Shown: piece after piece, positions 10,450 to 21,975 of the stretch | Position numbering within the stretch: position 1 is the stretch's first letter | Layout of the letters: each line of letters opens with the position of its first letter | Origin: Neoscytalidium dimidiatum | Lineage: Eukaryota > Ascomycota > Dothideomycetes > Botryosphaeriales > Botryosphaeriaceae | DNA length: 64,000 bases | Assembly (NCBI GenBank): GCA_037367355.1 | Contig: CM074704.1 | Coordinates: 1,116,001 to 1,180,000, forward strand | Direction: 5' to 3' | Translations under genes and position numbers: made by a program | Notes under the pieces: model-generated | What the model was told of the DNA's origin: nothing | Database searches by the model: none | Seen by the model: only the letters and a program-made list of their open reading frames with translations

Positions 10450-11809
10450 TCAAAGCCCGAACAAGGGCAGGCTGAGAGTAACATATGCTCCGGCCTCCAT
10501 TCCGGCCATCAATACTGGATGGTAAACTCCGCAATAGGCGACACCGTTGAAAAATACGCTCGTTCGCCAACCGCCCTGTCGCATGCGATAGAAGTGCCCT
10601 GATTCTGATACCATAAGTAAAGAGTGTACGCCGTTGGACTTGGATGGTTTGTTAGTGAAGGCCATGGCCGTCTCAAGATCCGAGCTCCAGCCGTGTGCCG
10701 TGGGCGTTTCCCGAATGCGCCACCATAGCTGTCTCCTGCAACGTTTGCTGAAACAATTCGCGAAAAGAAAAGGCACTAGGCCCGAAGATACCGGGATCCT
10801 TTTTTCGACACATACTTGCTTTCGCTTCGCAACATAGGTCGAAGCGGAGAAGCGCACTTCCGACTGATAACGTTTCTCGGTGTTGGTGACTCCGGACGTA
10901 GCAGTCGTGGTTGAGGATGTTGCATCGGATGATGTGCTTCCGTAAAATGCTGCGGATTCTGCAGCTCCGCATCGTAGAGTGGATGTCGGGCATTGCGCCC
11001 AAGTAAAGGGTAATTGTCGTGTAACACGAATAAATGCAATCGTCCATGAGAAGGCGCCTCGTTGCGGCTCTCCGAGGGTATCATCGCAGAACAACCAATC
11101 AAAGCACGCGGTCGCGCTCGGAAACTGACACTCGAGTGAAACATCACGAGCATCTTTCACCACTGAGTCAATTCATCTGCGTAGCAGAACGGGTATCGAA
11201 GATCAGGAGCGAGCTCAGAAAATTCGCGACCAGCCGGGAGTACCACGCTGCCTTAAGCCGACGAATCCAGCGCCCTCAGGCCTTAGGCCATCGTACTTCT
11301 CGTTGGCGGCAGCAATGGTGGTGAAATCATCTAGCGAAAACCGCCTGGGCTCGGGAGACCGTTTGAGCAGGCCTTTCAGGGACCAGGTGGAACGCTTCTC
11401 AACATCAGCAAAAACTGAAAATTCTCATCAGCAATGGTCCTTATCTCCGAGCTCTACGAGTGATCATGATGACGTAGTGTATTGCGAAGACGCATAGTCG
11501 AGGGACTTGGTTGGTGAAACCTCTCGAAGCTGATTTCTTATTTGGTGCAGACGACATTTGGTGCTCGGCGGCAGTTGTGTTTGAGGGCATGGACTTACCT
11601 TGGGATGGTGCTGAGGCAGAGCGGGTCGATGACGAAACCTCCCGTGCGGCGATCCGAGCGCCAGCAATCCCTCCGTCTTGCGCGGGCGCGTGCAGACCGG
11701 TAGGGTCGGGGAGGGGTGCGGCGGTGACGGCAAGGAGAAGAGTGCTGAGAAGAAGAAGAAGGCAAGATGCCGTGGCGACGAGGCGAGTAACGGAGGCAGA
11801 GCAGCGCAT
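10450..11809 (-). CDS. Predicted secreted protein of unknown function
   Basis: I assembled this gene from three segments: exon 1 at 11599-11809, exon 2 at 11244-11414 and exon 3 at 10450-11162, giving 364 residues. A further 87-nt in-frame intron (10729-10815, donor GTATGT) may reduce it to 335. Exon 1 starts MRCSASVTRLVATAS and has a strong signal peptide with a Leu-rich core ending near AVTAAP. The first join uses a consensus GTAAGT donor and a TTTTCAG acceptor; the second uses GTACTC and TTGACTCAG. Basic pairs after the signal (VEKR, LLKR, EPRR) resemble Kex2 sites. The next part has several Cys and Trp residues (LECQFPSATACFDWLFC, FTWAQCP), and a Ser/Thr-rich linker follows. No family was recognised. 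Exons 1 and 2 are well supported by phase and content; exon 3 boundaries are less certain. Confidence 0.6.
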
Positions 11810-14566
11810 TTTGGGCGAATTGCTGGTTCGACGGGTGGAGTGGACGGCGACTGAAGCTTTGGAGAGGTCGAGGTTGAAGTTGGAGGAACAGAAGCAGCGA
11901 GGAGACCGATACCTTAAGTATTCGGAGAACACAGAACGTGGTCGGTGAAGCGTTGGGCGGGTTTGGCAGTTGCAGTGATTGTCAGGAGAAGTATTGGTTC
12001 TTGTAGCACGTCAGGAAGGAAAGAGACTTGAGGCTTTTTTTTTTTTTTTCCCCTCCCTCTCTTCTCTCTTTTCATGCGTGATCTTGACTCTGCGGCGAGG
12101 GGAGAAGGAGAAGGAGAAGGAAAAGTAAACGAATATTTCCCACTGAGGGCGGAGAGGTGGGTGAAGAAATAGGAAAGAGAGGGATAGGCGAAACAGAACG
12201 CGACTGGGATTTGGGATTGTGAAGTATACATCACACTTGCAAGACGTCACCTCGGCGGCACCAGTATGGTAGTCGCGCGCGGTAAGTGTGCGCCCGCCGT
12301 TCGTTCGCGCGTCCGTTTCGCGCAGTCAAGGCCGAGAGCCGAGCAGAGAAGCAGCGTTCGGGGCCATCAAACAGCCAATCCTGCGAGTTCCTGCGAGTTT
12401 CCGCGCGGCCCTGCCTGCACGCCTGTCTCTCGGCCTCTCGCAGCCGCCCGCAAACCACAGGCCAGCGCCAGCCCGTCGGCGCGCATTCCTCTCAGCTGCA
12501 CAGCCGGGAGAGACGCAGAAAGAACGCCAACGCTGGCCGCCGTCGCTTGTGCCTGACGCATTCTGAATTTTCGAGCAGTCCTGCTCTCTGCGGACGTGCA
12601 ACGAGCAGCTCGCACCTCCCCTGACAGCAGATCGCCGGGAGAACGAGCGCGAGGGTTTGGAGTAGGGATGCACGACTGGGGATCGACTTCGGGCGGTTTC
12701 TGTGCAGGGTGGTAGGCCCACAGCCACCCCCAGCGCACTGGCCGCGGGCCTGGAAAAGTGGGGCAGGCTGTTTTGTCGATGATTTTCACAATGGTCGTGG
12801 GCGGCCTGATTCGAGAGTGGCTGTCGACGGTTGCTGCTGCTGCCGTTGCCAAACCGGGGGCGCCAGGGAGCGCGGCGTCTGCGGCCGTGGTTCGTAGGCT
12901 GTGGGCTGTGGGCTGTGGGCTGTGGGCTGTGGGCTGTGGGCTCCGGGCTCCCTACATACCTCTTTCTGCCTCTTCCCTCGCCCACACTCGATTGCCTGCA
13001 CGCTGCCGTCCGCCCAACAACGCCGCCAACACTCCACCCTGCCCCATTTTCCTGGCCTCGCAACTGGTCAAACATCCCTACTGCGGCCAAGTCAACCACT
13101 CACCGCGTCTCCCTGAGGCCCTCGGACACACACAACCTCCTTCGCGGTGTCATCTCCGATGCTGGCTGAACTACCCTCGTCCGCAGGCGTCGCTTGATGC
13201 ACATGCGCCTGCACCTACTCCGTACAGCGCCCTGTTTCAGCGCCTGAGGCAGCCCAGTCCGCCTGCACATGAAACTCAAAACACTGCAGCTCGATATTTC
13301 GCAGCAAGCCACTGCCTGCAAGGTACCGCCATCTCCTGTTCCCCCGCCCGAAAAGGTGACTTGTGCATGTGCATGACGTCGCCCGAGGAAAATGGCAGCC
13401 CGCCCAGCTCTCGAGACACGCGTCCAATCTTGCCAATGCTGTCCGAGCAGCTTAACATCAGTTGGTGTCGAAGATCCCCGTGACTCGACCGTTTCTTGTG
13501 TTCGCCGGGTGGCTGCCTAATGCTGAGCCTGTGCCCGTGCTATCAAATCCCTACGCCGGAGCCCTTCAAACACGCCGCCGCAAGAGCAAAACATCACGCG
13601 CTCATCTGACACCTGCGCCCTGTGCCCCGGTCCGAGAAACAGCTTGGCCTGGCGTCCGACATTATCTACCCAAGATCCGAGCCCCTTCCTATTGCTGATG
13701 TTTGTACATACATACGTAGTACAGTCTTACCTGGGCCCCGGCCTCCCCAACCATGCAAGCGATTTGAAATTTGAAACCATGCGTCATCCCAGCACCGACT
13801 AAGCTTAATTATCGATTGCTCGGCCAAGACAAGCTAGGCTGCCTCGCCTCGGACCCGGTCATTATCACCATATCTATCAGTTGGGGGCGGTTGGTTTCCA
13901 ACACCAGCGTCCTGCTGTAGCGGCGCGTGCTGCGCTGTTTGGGAAAATGAGCAGCTGCATCTTGCCTTCGCCTCCATGCAAGCAAATGGTTAGTGATTGG
14001 TATAAGTCTGCATCACAAACTGTCTTTTATCATGGACAGCTGTTGGGCTCGGACGCTTTTACCGGGTCGAGCAAATAGGAACTTCGTCGTACCGACCTCG
14101 TAGTCGGAACTGGAACATCCACTCGCAGAGCATGGCATACAAGTATACATAGAACCAGGCGCAAACAGTGTGGGAGGCGGATTCAGTGTGCCGCCAGCAA
14201 TTGCGAACCTACAAGTGCCGCGCACATGTTCAGTATCGCATGTACAAGATAGGGTCACATTCTTGCAGAATCGTCTAGAATTCGCAAATCGACAGTTGTA
14301 TATTTCTGCTGTCTGGGGCAATCAATCTGCGTCCTCCGCGCAGCTGCAGTCCAGGCCCAGCCCTCTCAGCCGCGCGAAGGATGAAGGAGAAAAAATAGCA
14401 CGCACGCAAAAGTTCTCAACGCGCTCCAAAACTCCTCTTTTTTTCTTGCCAATATTAGATCCTCCATATGAACAACCTTTGTGCCCACATAGCCCAGTAA
14501 CATTCATGTACACATACCGTCGTCCCGAAGCCATCCTATCATACTTTCATCAAAGACATTCTCAAC
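11810..14566. other. Gene-poor 2.8-kb region with low-complexity tracts
   Basis: The left end is the promoter of the secreted-protein gene, with a T tract at about 12036-12049 and a GGAGAA-rich purine tract at about 12099-12126. The rest is GC-rich with many overlapping open frames of biased composition on both strands (for example 12326-13099 minus and 12758-13483 plus), none with recognisable domains. It also holds a 7-bp tandem repeat at 12901-12942. I see no supportable gene. Confidence 0.5.
12901..12942. repeat. Minisatellite: six perfect copies of GTGGGCT
   Basis: Six head-to-tail 7-bp units run without mismatch. A degenerate copy (GTAGGCT, 12894-12900) precedes them and a diverged one (CCGGGCT) follows. 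The 7-bp unit means it would preserve no single reading frame if its copy number changed, which argues against this being coding sequence. Confidence 0.95.
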
Positions 14567-17482
14567 TTAAAACCCCTTTCTCGCCCACCCCTCCAACGAC
14601 CTCCACGTACACCCGGCTCTCGCACCTTCTTCCATGGCCTGTACAATACCTTCGCCCAGCCTGCCTTCCTCCTCCTTGCCCATCTCCGCTTGCAGCTTGA
14701 CGAGCCATTTCTCCCACGCTCGTGCACCCACAAGGCCAGCAACGTCGCGCGCATCCTTGGTAGAACCCTGCTGATTGTATCCCTGACTATTAGCAGTGTT
14801 TTCCTTGCTTGTCATTGCGGTCGCGATCGTGGTGCCGTTGTCCATGAGCGAGTCTGCGCGTTTATGGTGGCCCTTCGTAGCGGCATTGAAAGGCTCAACC
14901 TCCCCGTTCGGCCCAATGATCTTCTCTGCATGCGGGATATGCACGGATCCGCGTGGGGAGTTCAAGACATCTGGATGCCTGCTCTTTGCAACTTCCTCGT
15001 CCGCCCCAACATTCAGAACCTCCGTCCATCGCGCGCCCGGTCGCGGGAACGGTAGTGCCGTCCATGCACGCTTGATGTCCTTGGGCGCGAACCCGGCACG
15101 AACGAGGCGGGGGAGGAACGTTTTGGTGGACTGAGCGTCATAGCCGCGGGTACGAAGGTTGAAGCTGAACTCAACAGACACCGCTTGAGCATGAGACCCT
15201 GCAGCCGCCCTCATGATATCTGCATCGAGCAGCGAGAACTCGAGATAGCCACCCGGCTTAAGGATACGCATGCACTCCCGCAAGCAAAGATCATACTCGT
15301 CAAGCCCGGAGGTGCTGATCTGACCGGGGCTAGGCACGGGCTTACTCGTCTTGAGAAGTGCGTAGAGGCTGCGCGCCGAGACCACATCGAAGTGACCGTT
15401 TGGAAAGGGCAGCGTCCAGTAATTTGGGACGACTTTGTGGCGGTGGTTGGGAGGGCCTTCGATGTCCCGCTCCTCTTCACCGTCAAGCTTGACCGGCTCC
15501 TCAGCTTTGGTAGAGACAGTGTAGACGGATGTCATGGGAAAGTCAAATGCGACCTGCCAAGCCCAATCGCACACAGGCTGGCCACCCAGATCCAGAACGC
15601 GAGTAGCACCGTCATCCACGGAACGAGACAGGATCTTCCAAGCAGGGCTGGTGACGAGGCGGCCACCGTGTAGCATCCTTGAAGCCTCGAGGGCCCAGAA
15701 TGCGGGTCTCACAAGCTCGAGAGCCTGCTGCTCCTTCTGGGCTTTGGCGATCTGCTCCTTATGCACGTTCGGGTCATCAGTGTAGAATAGCGACACGGGT
15801 CGTGAGGAGGGGATCTTGGAGTGGCCGCGCAGTTCATACCTGCCGAGGAGCAGGTTATTGTGCCTCTTAGACGCACAGCGGCGTTCCAGATGTATTGCCT
15901 CGGCACGGGTCAGACGGTGTATGAAGGCATCAAACTTGCCAGTCGTCTCCCTCAAGAATTCAAGTGCCTCAAAGAATGTTGTATCCTTCGACAGTGTCTC
16001 GTCTGGGATCGGAGGAGTCTTTGGGACGATGAGGTCGACAAAGCGTACCGACTTCTTCGACGGCGACCCAACGTCTGACATGGAGTTTCCCCTCTCGTGG
16101 CCGACAGGGCTGGTAGGGCTTAGCATGCCTTCAAGCCAATTTTCCTGCGCAGTGATCCAGAGACTTGTGCGGCTGAGGTTCTTGCCGGCTAGCTGGGCCA
16201 GTTCCTGGGCATAATTTTCATTGTACTCGAACCTCGTGGCGCTTGGCTGGATCTCCATGATCTCACCAACCGGCGAAAGGAACCCATCGGCAGCAGTGGG
16301 TGTTGGCTCTGCGGCACCAAGACTGGCTGGAATCTCGACAACATGTTCGACGACGTTGTCAGGCCTCTCCCTCCAAGGCACGCCGTAGAAGTTCTCAGCC
16401 ACCGAGGTGGACGGAGTCTCTTCTTGCTTCTTTGGGGGCGGCAGACTCCAGGTGTGGCGAGCGGATTCTTGCAGGGAAGAGAAAAATCCGCCTGGGGACG
16501 GGATGGTCAGGGCGGAGAAATCGTCTTCATCAGATCGGGAATCCGACGGCGTCGTCGTCAGTTCGTTGGTGAAGATTCTCTGAACGGGCATGGTGACGCG
16601 GTCCCCACCAACAACCTGAGACATCTCTTCGTCTGACACTTCGAGAACATGTTCAGCGCTCTCCGAGTCGCGATCAGTAGAGATGTGATGCAAAGTTTCC
16701 ATGGCGGCAGGATTGAGCTGAACTGGACCCGACCATTCTGCCTGTTCTTGCACCTGCTGATCTGGGGTCGCCGGACAACTCAGATGCTCCAGCTCTTCGG
16801 ATGACAAGCTACCATCAAGAGATGGCTCAGAGCTGGTGGCGGGATTGTTGAGCTTGCGGGCGGCTAGCATGTTGAGAACGTTTTGAGCAGGAGTCAGAGA
16901 TGATATGGGAGCGGGCGAAACTGCACTTTTTTGAAGCTTGTCGATGGTAGGCCAGTGAGAAGGCGATGGAATCACCAGTGAGGGATAGCGGCTTCGACTT
17001 GATCTTGCGCTGGTGTCGGTGCTAGTTTTCTTGACCGAGTTGGAGCACTTGAGAGGAACCTCCTCAGTTTCTTCGTCAGTCATGTCATACAACTCATCGA
17101 AGCTAGAATCGTCCCGTGATCTTCTCCAGCGAGGAGAGGTAACAGGCTCTGGGGAGCGGGGCGAAAGAGGCCAGTTTTCGCGGTGCTGTTGTTGCTGCTG
17201 CTGAACCAGCTGCGGGTTCTGAAGCGAGGCCTTGGGGGTAGGGAAGTCTTCGCTGTAGGTGGGTGACAGGTAGGTCGGCGAGACCATGGCGGCTCGACCC
17301 GGATAGTTTGCGAACTGTTGCGAGAAGTTCTGGGAGAAGTAGTCCTGGTAGATGTGAGGAAGCTGGGGCGAGTCTTCGATTACAGTATTAATGGTTGTTC
17401 TCCGGTCCAGCGGAGAAGCAAGCCGCGTAGCGCTCGGTGCGGACGGGCTGTAGGTGGTGGCGGGAAGGTAGTAGTGTTCCAT
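14567..17482 (-). CDS. Large SAM-dependent methyltransferase-domain protein
   Basis: This intronless 971-residue protein starts MEHYYLPATTYSPSAPS. Residues 1 to about 540 are low-complexity and Ser/Pro/Glu-rich, with a short glutamine run; this part is probably disordered. A class I methyltransferase-like domain follows. Its motif-I-like VLDLGGQPVCDWAW lies near residue 627, and LRECMRILKPGGYLEFSLLDAD near 735-755 matches the post-motif region of type-11 methyltransferases. The acidic loop WTLPFPNGHFDVVSAR fits the motif II/III region. The usual GxGxG is only partly kept (GGQP), so catalytic activity is uncertain. The architecture resembles uncharacterised fungal proteins with an N-terminal disordered half; the substrate is unknown. 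The gene lies in a gene-poor stretch with about 2.4 kb of non-coding sequence on each side. Confidence 0.85.
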   Translation of the reverse strand: MEHYYLPATTYSPSAPSATRLASPLDRRTTINTVIEDSPQLPHIYQDYFSQNFSQQFANYPGRAAMVSPTYLSPTYSEDFPTPKASLQNPQLVQQQQQQHRENWPLSPRSPEPVTSPRWRRSRDDSSFDELYDMTDEETEEVPLKCSNSVKKTSTDTSARSSRSRYPSLVIPSPSHWPTIDKLQKSAVSPAPISSLTPAQNVLNMLAARKLNNPATSSEPSLDGSLSSEELEHLSCPATPDQQVQEQAEWSGPVQLNPAAMETLHHISTDRDSESAEHVLEVSDEEMSQVVGGDRVTMPVQRIFTNELTTTPSDSRSDEDDFSALTIPSPGGFFSSLQESARHTWSLPPPKKQEETPSTSVAENFYGVPWRERPDNVVEHVVEIPASLGAAEPTPTAADGFLSPVGEIMEIQPSATRFEYNENYAQELAQLAGKNLSRTSLWITAQENWLEGMLSPTSPVGHERGNSMSDVGSPSKKSVRFVDLIVPKTPPIPDETLSKDTTFFEALEFLRETTGKFDAFIHRLTRAEAIHLERRCASKRHNNLLLGRYELRGHSKIPSSRPVSLFYTDDPNVHKEQIAKAQKEQQALELVRPAFWALEASRMLHGGRLVTSPAWKILSRSVDDGATRVLDLGGQPVCDWAWQVAFDFPMTSVYTVSTKAEEPVKLDGEEERDIEGPPNHRHKVVPNYWTLPFPNGHFDVVSARSLYALLKTSKPVPSPGQISTSGLDEYDLCLRECMRILKPGGYLEFSLLDADIMRAAAGSHAQAVSVEFSFNLRTRGYDAQSTKTFLPRLVRAGFAPKDIKRAWTALPFPRPGARWTEVLNVGADEEVAKSRHPDVLNSPRGSVHIPHAEKIIGPNGEVEPFNAATKGHHKRADSLMDNGTTIATAMTSKENTANSQGYNQQGSTKDARDVAGLVGARAWEKWLVKLQAEMGKEEEGRLGEGIVQAMEEGARAGCTWRSLEGWARKGF

Positions 17483-19908
17483 GGCGATGGAATTGGCGGT
17501 TGTTGGTTCTATGTATAGGCCGAGGGAGGCTGAAGCGTAGCAGGTGCCAGATACCAGGGATGTGCAAGGGAGCTGAAAATGGGATTATTAGGTGGGCTAT
17601 AACCCGGTCCGGTCAACGGATGGCAATGCGTGCGACGGAAGAGCGAAGTTCCGGTCAACGGAAGCGGACAGACAAGGGAAAACAGGGGGGAAAAAAAGAC
17701 CAAAGAGAATCAACGCAGCACAGCAAAGATGATGGTCAACATCCGTGGAGAATGGGATGGGGGCTCTGGCGCGGTGCGGCACAGTGTAGCTTATGAGGGC
17801 GGGCTTGTTTGGCCCGTGTGCTGGCAGCGGTCAGTGGCTTATTGGGTGCAGGGGGGGGGTAAGTTTCCCAGGCGGAGGACGAGCGGCAAGAGAAGAGGCT
17901 CTTCTGGGGCGGCGGCTGTGGGCACGGTGGCACGGCATGGGCGGGCTGCGAGGATGGGCGGCGGTTGGCTGCAGTGGAGATGAACTGGCCACTCAGGGCG
18001 TGGGCCGTCTGGGACGGCCAGGCGCGTATTAGGCGTGCGAGGCCATGGTGGTGAAGAGTGCTGGGAGGAGATGGGCGTCGATTGGACAGCAGGTGTTGTA
18101 AGCGCCGAGGGCCTATGCGTGGGCGGATGTTATTTTGGGCCGCCGCCCCACTGCGGCCTCGGCCTCTGCCCTGCTGCTGCCCTGCTGCCCAGCACTGTGC
18201 CTGCGCCTATCGTGCCACGACAACACCATACAACCTGTCGGTCCGCCGGCCGTGCGCCTTAAAAAGACCGCCAGGGCTCGCTCTTGCATCACACCAGCCA
18301 ATGCGTGTCTGTGCATACAGTGCTGCATATCTCACGCACGCGCCCGGCCTGCAAAGCCACGATATAGAGCGGGGGTACCTCTCACTCCATCAATCGCCCG
18401 CGATCTCGTTTTCGGAAGAACTCCTCGCGTCTTGCTTGCGCTTTACAACTTGTTCTACCATTGTTTTGTTAGCCACGAGCTAGGAGCTTATAGACCTGCT
18501 ACAGACGAACTCTCGCAAACCGTACTTCTGCAACCATGCTTTCCGCCACGCCAATCTGGACTCTCGCGAATGAACTATGGCTTGGTGGTTGGGCTGGCGC
18601 TTGACCCTGCTGCTGCCCAGCAAGGTAGCACCGTCGCTTCGCTTGCCACACACCTACCGACGTCATGGCCGGCGGTATGTATTAGTTGTTTGCATCCGTC
18701 CAACGATGCTCTCTCTAGAAGCGCGCGCATTCGGCCTGCCGGACATGGGCGCTCTAGCCACGCGCCCACAACCGACTGCCCAGGCTCTCGCACCGGTAAC
18801 CAGGAAACGCATGAACGTTCCAGCGATCTCTTGCCCATCTCTTCCCGTCCCTGCACCGTTTCCGCTCTGTTTTGTCGCCCTCCGTTGCTTTATATAAGTC
18901 TCGCTTTCCTGCACGCCATTGGCTCAATGGCCTGTCCGCTCAAACAAGATTCTGCCGCCCTTCACGCTTGGCCAAGCTATCTTGTCTCCGTGCAATTCTG
19001 AGCCCACCAATGACTGCTGAAGCTGTTAGGAAGTGTTCCCTCAACATAAAGCAAACTCGAGAGAGTGGCAGGGCGACGCGTATCTTCTATCCTCCTTGGA
19101 TACTGTGCCATGCTCATGTGTGAATGCTGAGATACATCGCCCTTTCTCGCTTGTATATAGCCGCTAGGTGGTTGCACCACACTAACGCTGATGTTGGCGG
19201 CGGAATACGATCGAGCTCAGACCCTCATCGGAAGGTAGATCTCTTCGATCCAAAAGGGATGTATTTCCCTTTTGTCCCTCGATGGGAAGACCATAAATAC
19301 ATGACGATTGAAAAAACTGTGGTTGTAGCGTCGTATAAAGCTACAGTATTCTATCACGTAGAGTTATCCGAATCGCGTTACCAAGGTATATACTAGGTAC
19401 AACTAGCTACACTGACCGCGGCCCAACCCAGCCATGACAGTTACGCTCGCAGCTTCCGGTCTCGTTATCTGCTGCAGACGTTGTCTTGGTATGATTTTGT
19501 CTCTAAGGGTGCTTGGATCTCGTGCGCGCTGCCGACAGCCTCTTAAGCGAATTGGAAGCAGGTGGTAATCAGAGACGTATTGTTACCTTTGCGAGAATGG
19601 TCCCGCTCACATCGCTTCGATGGGTTGACGAACGAGGTATCTGGTCGAACCTGTATAGGTTCTCCGTGCTTCTGTGCCGCGAGATCCGGCGACGCGATCC
19701 CCGGAAGCTCCGAAGCGGGTGCTGCCCCACCACAGCCCCTCCGACGTCACACCAGCGCCCCTCCAGCAAACCCATACAGTCCTCAACACAGCTCATCGCG
19801 TTGCTCGTCTACAGTCCTATTTCCACTTTATCCATTGAATCGACACCACCTGCAGCAATCGCGCACTTCGTCTTCTCTTCAACCCGTATCCCACCAACCC
19901 CCTCCACG
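17483..19908. other. Gene-poor 2.4-kb divergent intergenic region
   Basis: This region separates the methyltransferase-domain gene (-) from ribulose-phosphate epimerase (+). It includes a G-run near 17851-17859. A 288-codon open frame at 18135-19001 has unnatural Cys/Pro/Arg-rich composition and no domain. I see no supportable gene; it probably contains both promoters and 5' UTRs. Confidence 0.5.
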
Positions 19909-20930
19909 ATGTCTCCACCCGCGATAATAGCGCCCTCGATTCTCTCTGCCGACTTTGCAGCGCTCGGACAGGCCTGTGCGGACACGATGGCCCAGGGCGC
20001 TGACTGGCTGCACGTCGACATCATGGACGGCCACTTCGTCCCCAACATGACCTTCGGCGCCCCCGTCGTCACCAAGATTCGGAAGCACGTCGATCCGCCT
20101 AAGGAAGCGTACGGCCGGGGAACCTTTGACTGTCATATGATGATTGCGGAGGTAAGGCTTCCATGTCACATCAAGCTTGAGGGTGAGGAAAAGAATAAAA
20201 CCTACGGTGCGACTTGTTCTTGAGGCAAACGAGGCCAGGCAAGGCATCATTGCGGAGTAGTCACGACTAAGCCGGGGAATCGAGAGAAAGGATGAGGAAA
20301 CACAGCTGACAATTGACATGCTGCCACAACAGCCCAAGCGCTGGGTCAAAGACTTCAAAGCCGCAGGCTGCAACTTGTACTGTTTCCACTATGAGGCGGC
20401 CATCAACTCGACCGCTGCCGACTCCCCTGCTGGCACCTCCGACGCCAAGACGTCTCCGAAAGAGCTCATCCGCTACATCCACGAGCAGGGTTTGCAGGCT
20501 GGCATTGCAATCAAGCCCAAGACACCCGTCGACGTGCTGTGGGATATCATCGAGAACCCTGTGAAGGAGGAGGTGCCGGATGTGAGTGGATTCCGACTCA
20601 AACGTTAGCAGATATGGTGGAGAGGATAAAATGACCGAAAATGGACATTAGCTGACTTTGTGTTGGCAGATGGTCCTCGTTATGACCGTTGAGCCCGGTT
20701 TTGGTGGTCAATCTTTCATGGCCGATCAGCTTCCCAAGGTGACCGCCCTGCGCGAGCGCTATCCGGACCTCCCTATTGAAGTCGACGGTGGCCTGTCGGA
20801 AAAGACGATTGCCCCCGCTGCAGATGCCGGAGCTAATGTCATCGTCGCTGGAAGCGCTGTCTTTGGTGCGAAGAGCCCGGCGGATGTGATTGCTAGGCTT
20901 AGGGAGGAAGTGGAAAAGAGAAGGAAGTGA
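19909..20930 (+). CDS. RPE1: Ribulose-phosphate 3-epimerase
   Basis: This enzyme interconverts D-ribulose 5-phosphate and D-xylulose 5-phosphate in the cytosolic pentose phosphate pathway. The exons are 19909-20151, 20333-20581 and 20670-20930, giving 250 residues with family-typical length. TIM-barrel landmarks are intact: APSILSADF near the N-terminus, the metal/catalytic [23 protein letters not shown], the phosphate-binding [10 protein letters not shown], and the catalytic Asp in IEVDGGL, followed by [13 protein letters not shown]. All three exons join in phase 0. Introns are 181 and 88 nt with consensus sites (GTAAGG and GTGAGT donors). Relative to bacterial enzymes there is an insert after YCFHYEAA containing Ser/Thr/Asp, common in fungal members. 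Confidence is very high. Confidence 0.97.
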
Positions 20931-21975
20931 CTTCCTAGTGTTGGCCGGCTGTGACTGGAAACAGTATTATAGCCGGCCAATAGAATCAGTCGGAGCCCTT
21001 GATATCAACGTTGGCGTGTGCGAATATTCGGGAAACAGGAGTGGGGAAAACGTAGCGGGCGTATTGGCGAGTTGTTAATCCTGGCTATACGTAGTGACGA
21101 TGCGGGGACAAATTCCGGACTCCGCTTGGATAGTGAGTGGAGTCACTAAGGTATCAGACTTCATGGAGCTATTCTATGGTACCTCTTTCGAACCTCCTTA
21201 TTTCACATTGAACATACATGATTCCACTAATGCACCCTTTTATTTCTTTCTGTTGGAGCCAATGTTTTGGCGTAGATCCACCCCTATTATTTCCTCAAGC
21301 ATAGGTAAGGAACACCCTATGGCTTGGAAAGCTGATGCTGAGCATATGAAAATCGTATAAACCATTTCGATAGGAAGAGTGTGAAATGTGCCCACCTTTA
21401 CGCATAGACATTTATTTCGATAATTGCATAGCGGAGCCATGTATAGTCTTGACATCCAGCCTTGCGGTTCTTAGATCTGCCCGCGCTGAAGACCGTCGAC
21501 AACATCTGGACGGCTTCTCGAGACGCGCAATGCCATTGAGAGATCTAAGTCTCACCGAAAATTACCTTCACCTTTGCCCTCATTATATCTGTATTGAATC
21601 AGGCTGCCAGTGCGCCACAGCGGAGCCGTTTTCAGTGTGTCATCGCTCTTCTCGATAATGCGGCTTAGCACTATCATTATTGGTAAGTCGATGCAATATT
21701 CTTACAAAATCGAAGTCTAAATTATTCTAGCCCATCGGATAGTCTGCTGAAATGTTACTCAAAGAATCGGGGAAAGATTGTTTTGGGGCGGGTTTCTGTA
21801 GAATAACGGGATTGCTTCCCACCTTGGTCATATTGGCTGTTTGATTCTTGATTATAGACACTGCTCGGTTCGCGACACGTGTCAGGCTACGAACTGGTTT
21901 TCAATTCATCATATCAAATAGTAATTATAAATTGATTTACCTAAACAAAGCATCATCGACTGTAATCATTTTTAC
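20931..21975. other. Convergent intergenic region, no gene seen
   Basis: About 1 kb lies between the RPE1 and DPP V 3' ends. It becomes AT-richer towards 21700-21970. Only short open frames occur, without features. Confidence 0.55.

Noticed and set aside
12326..13483. Long open frames on both strands (257 codons minus, 241 codons plus) around the GTGGGCT repeat.
   Set aside because: They overlap each other in GC-rich DNA, are Pro/Arg/Ala/Cys-biased, and run through a 7-bp tandem repeat that would not preserve frame. No domain is seen.
18135..19001. 288-codon open frame on the plus strand.
   Set aside because: Unusual Cys/Pro/Arg/Ser composition, no motif, and overlapping frames on both strands. 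It is better explained as upstream non-coding sequence.
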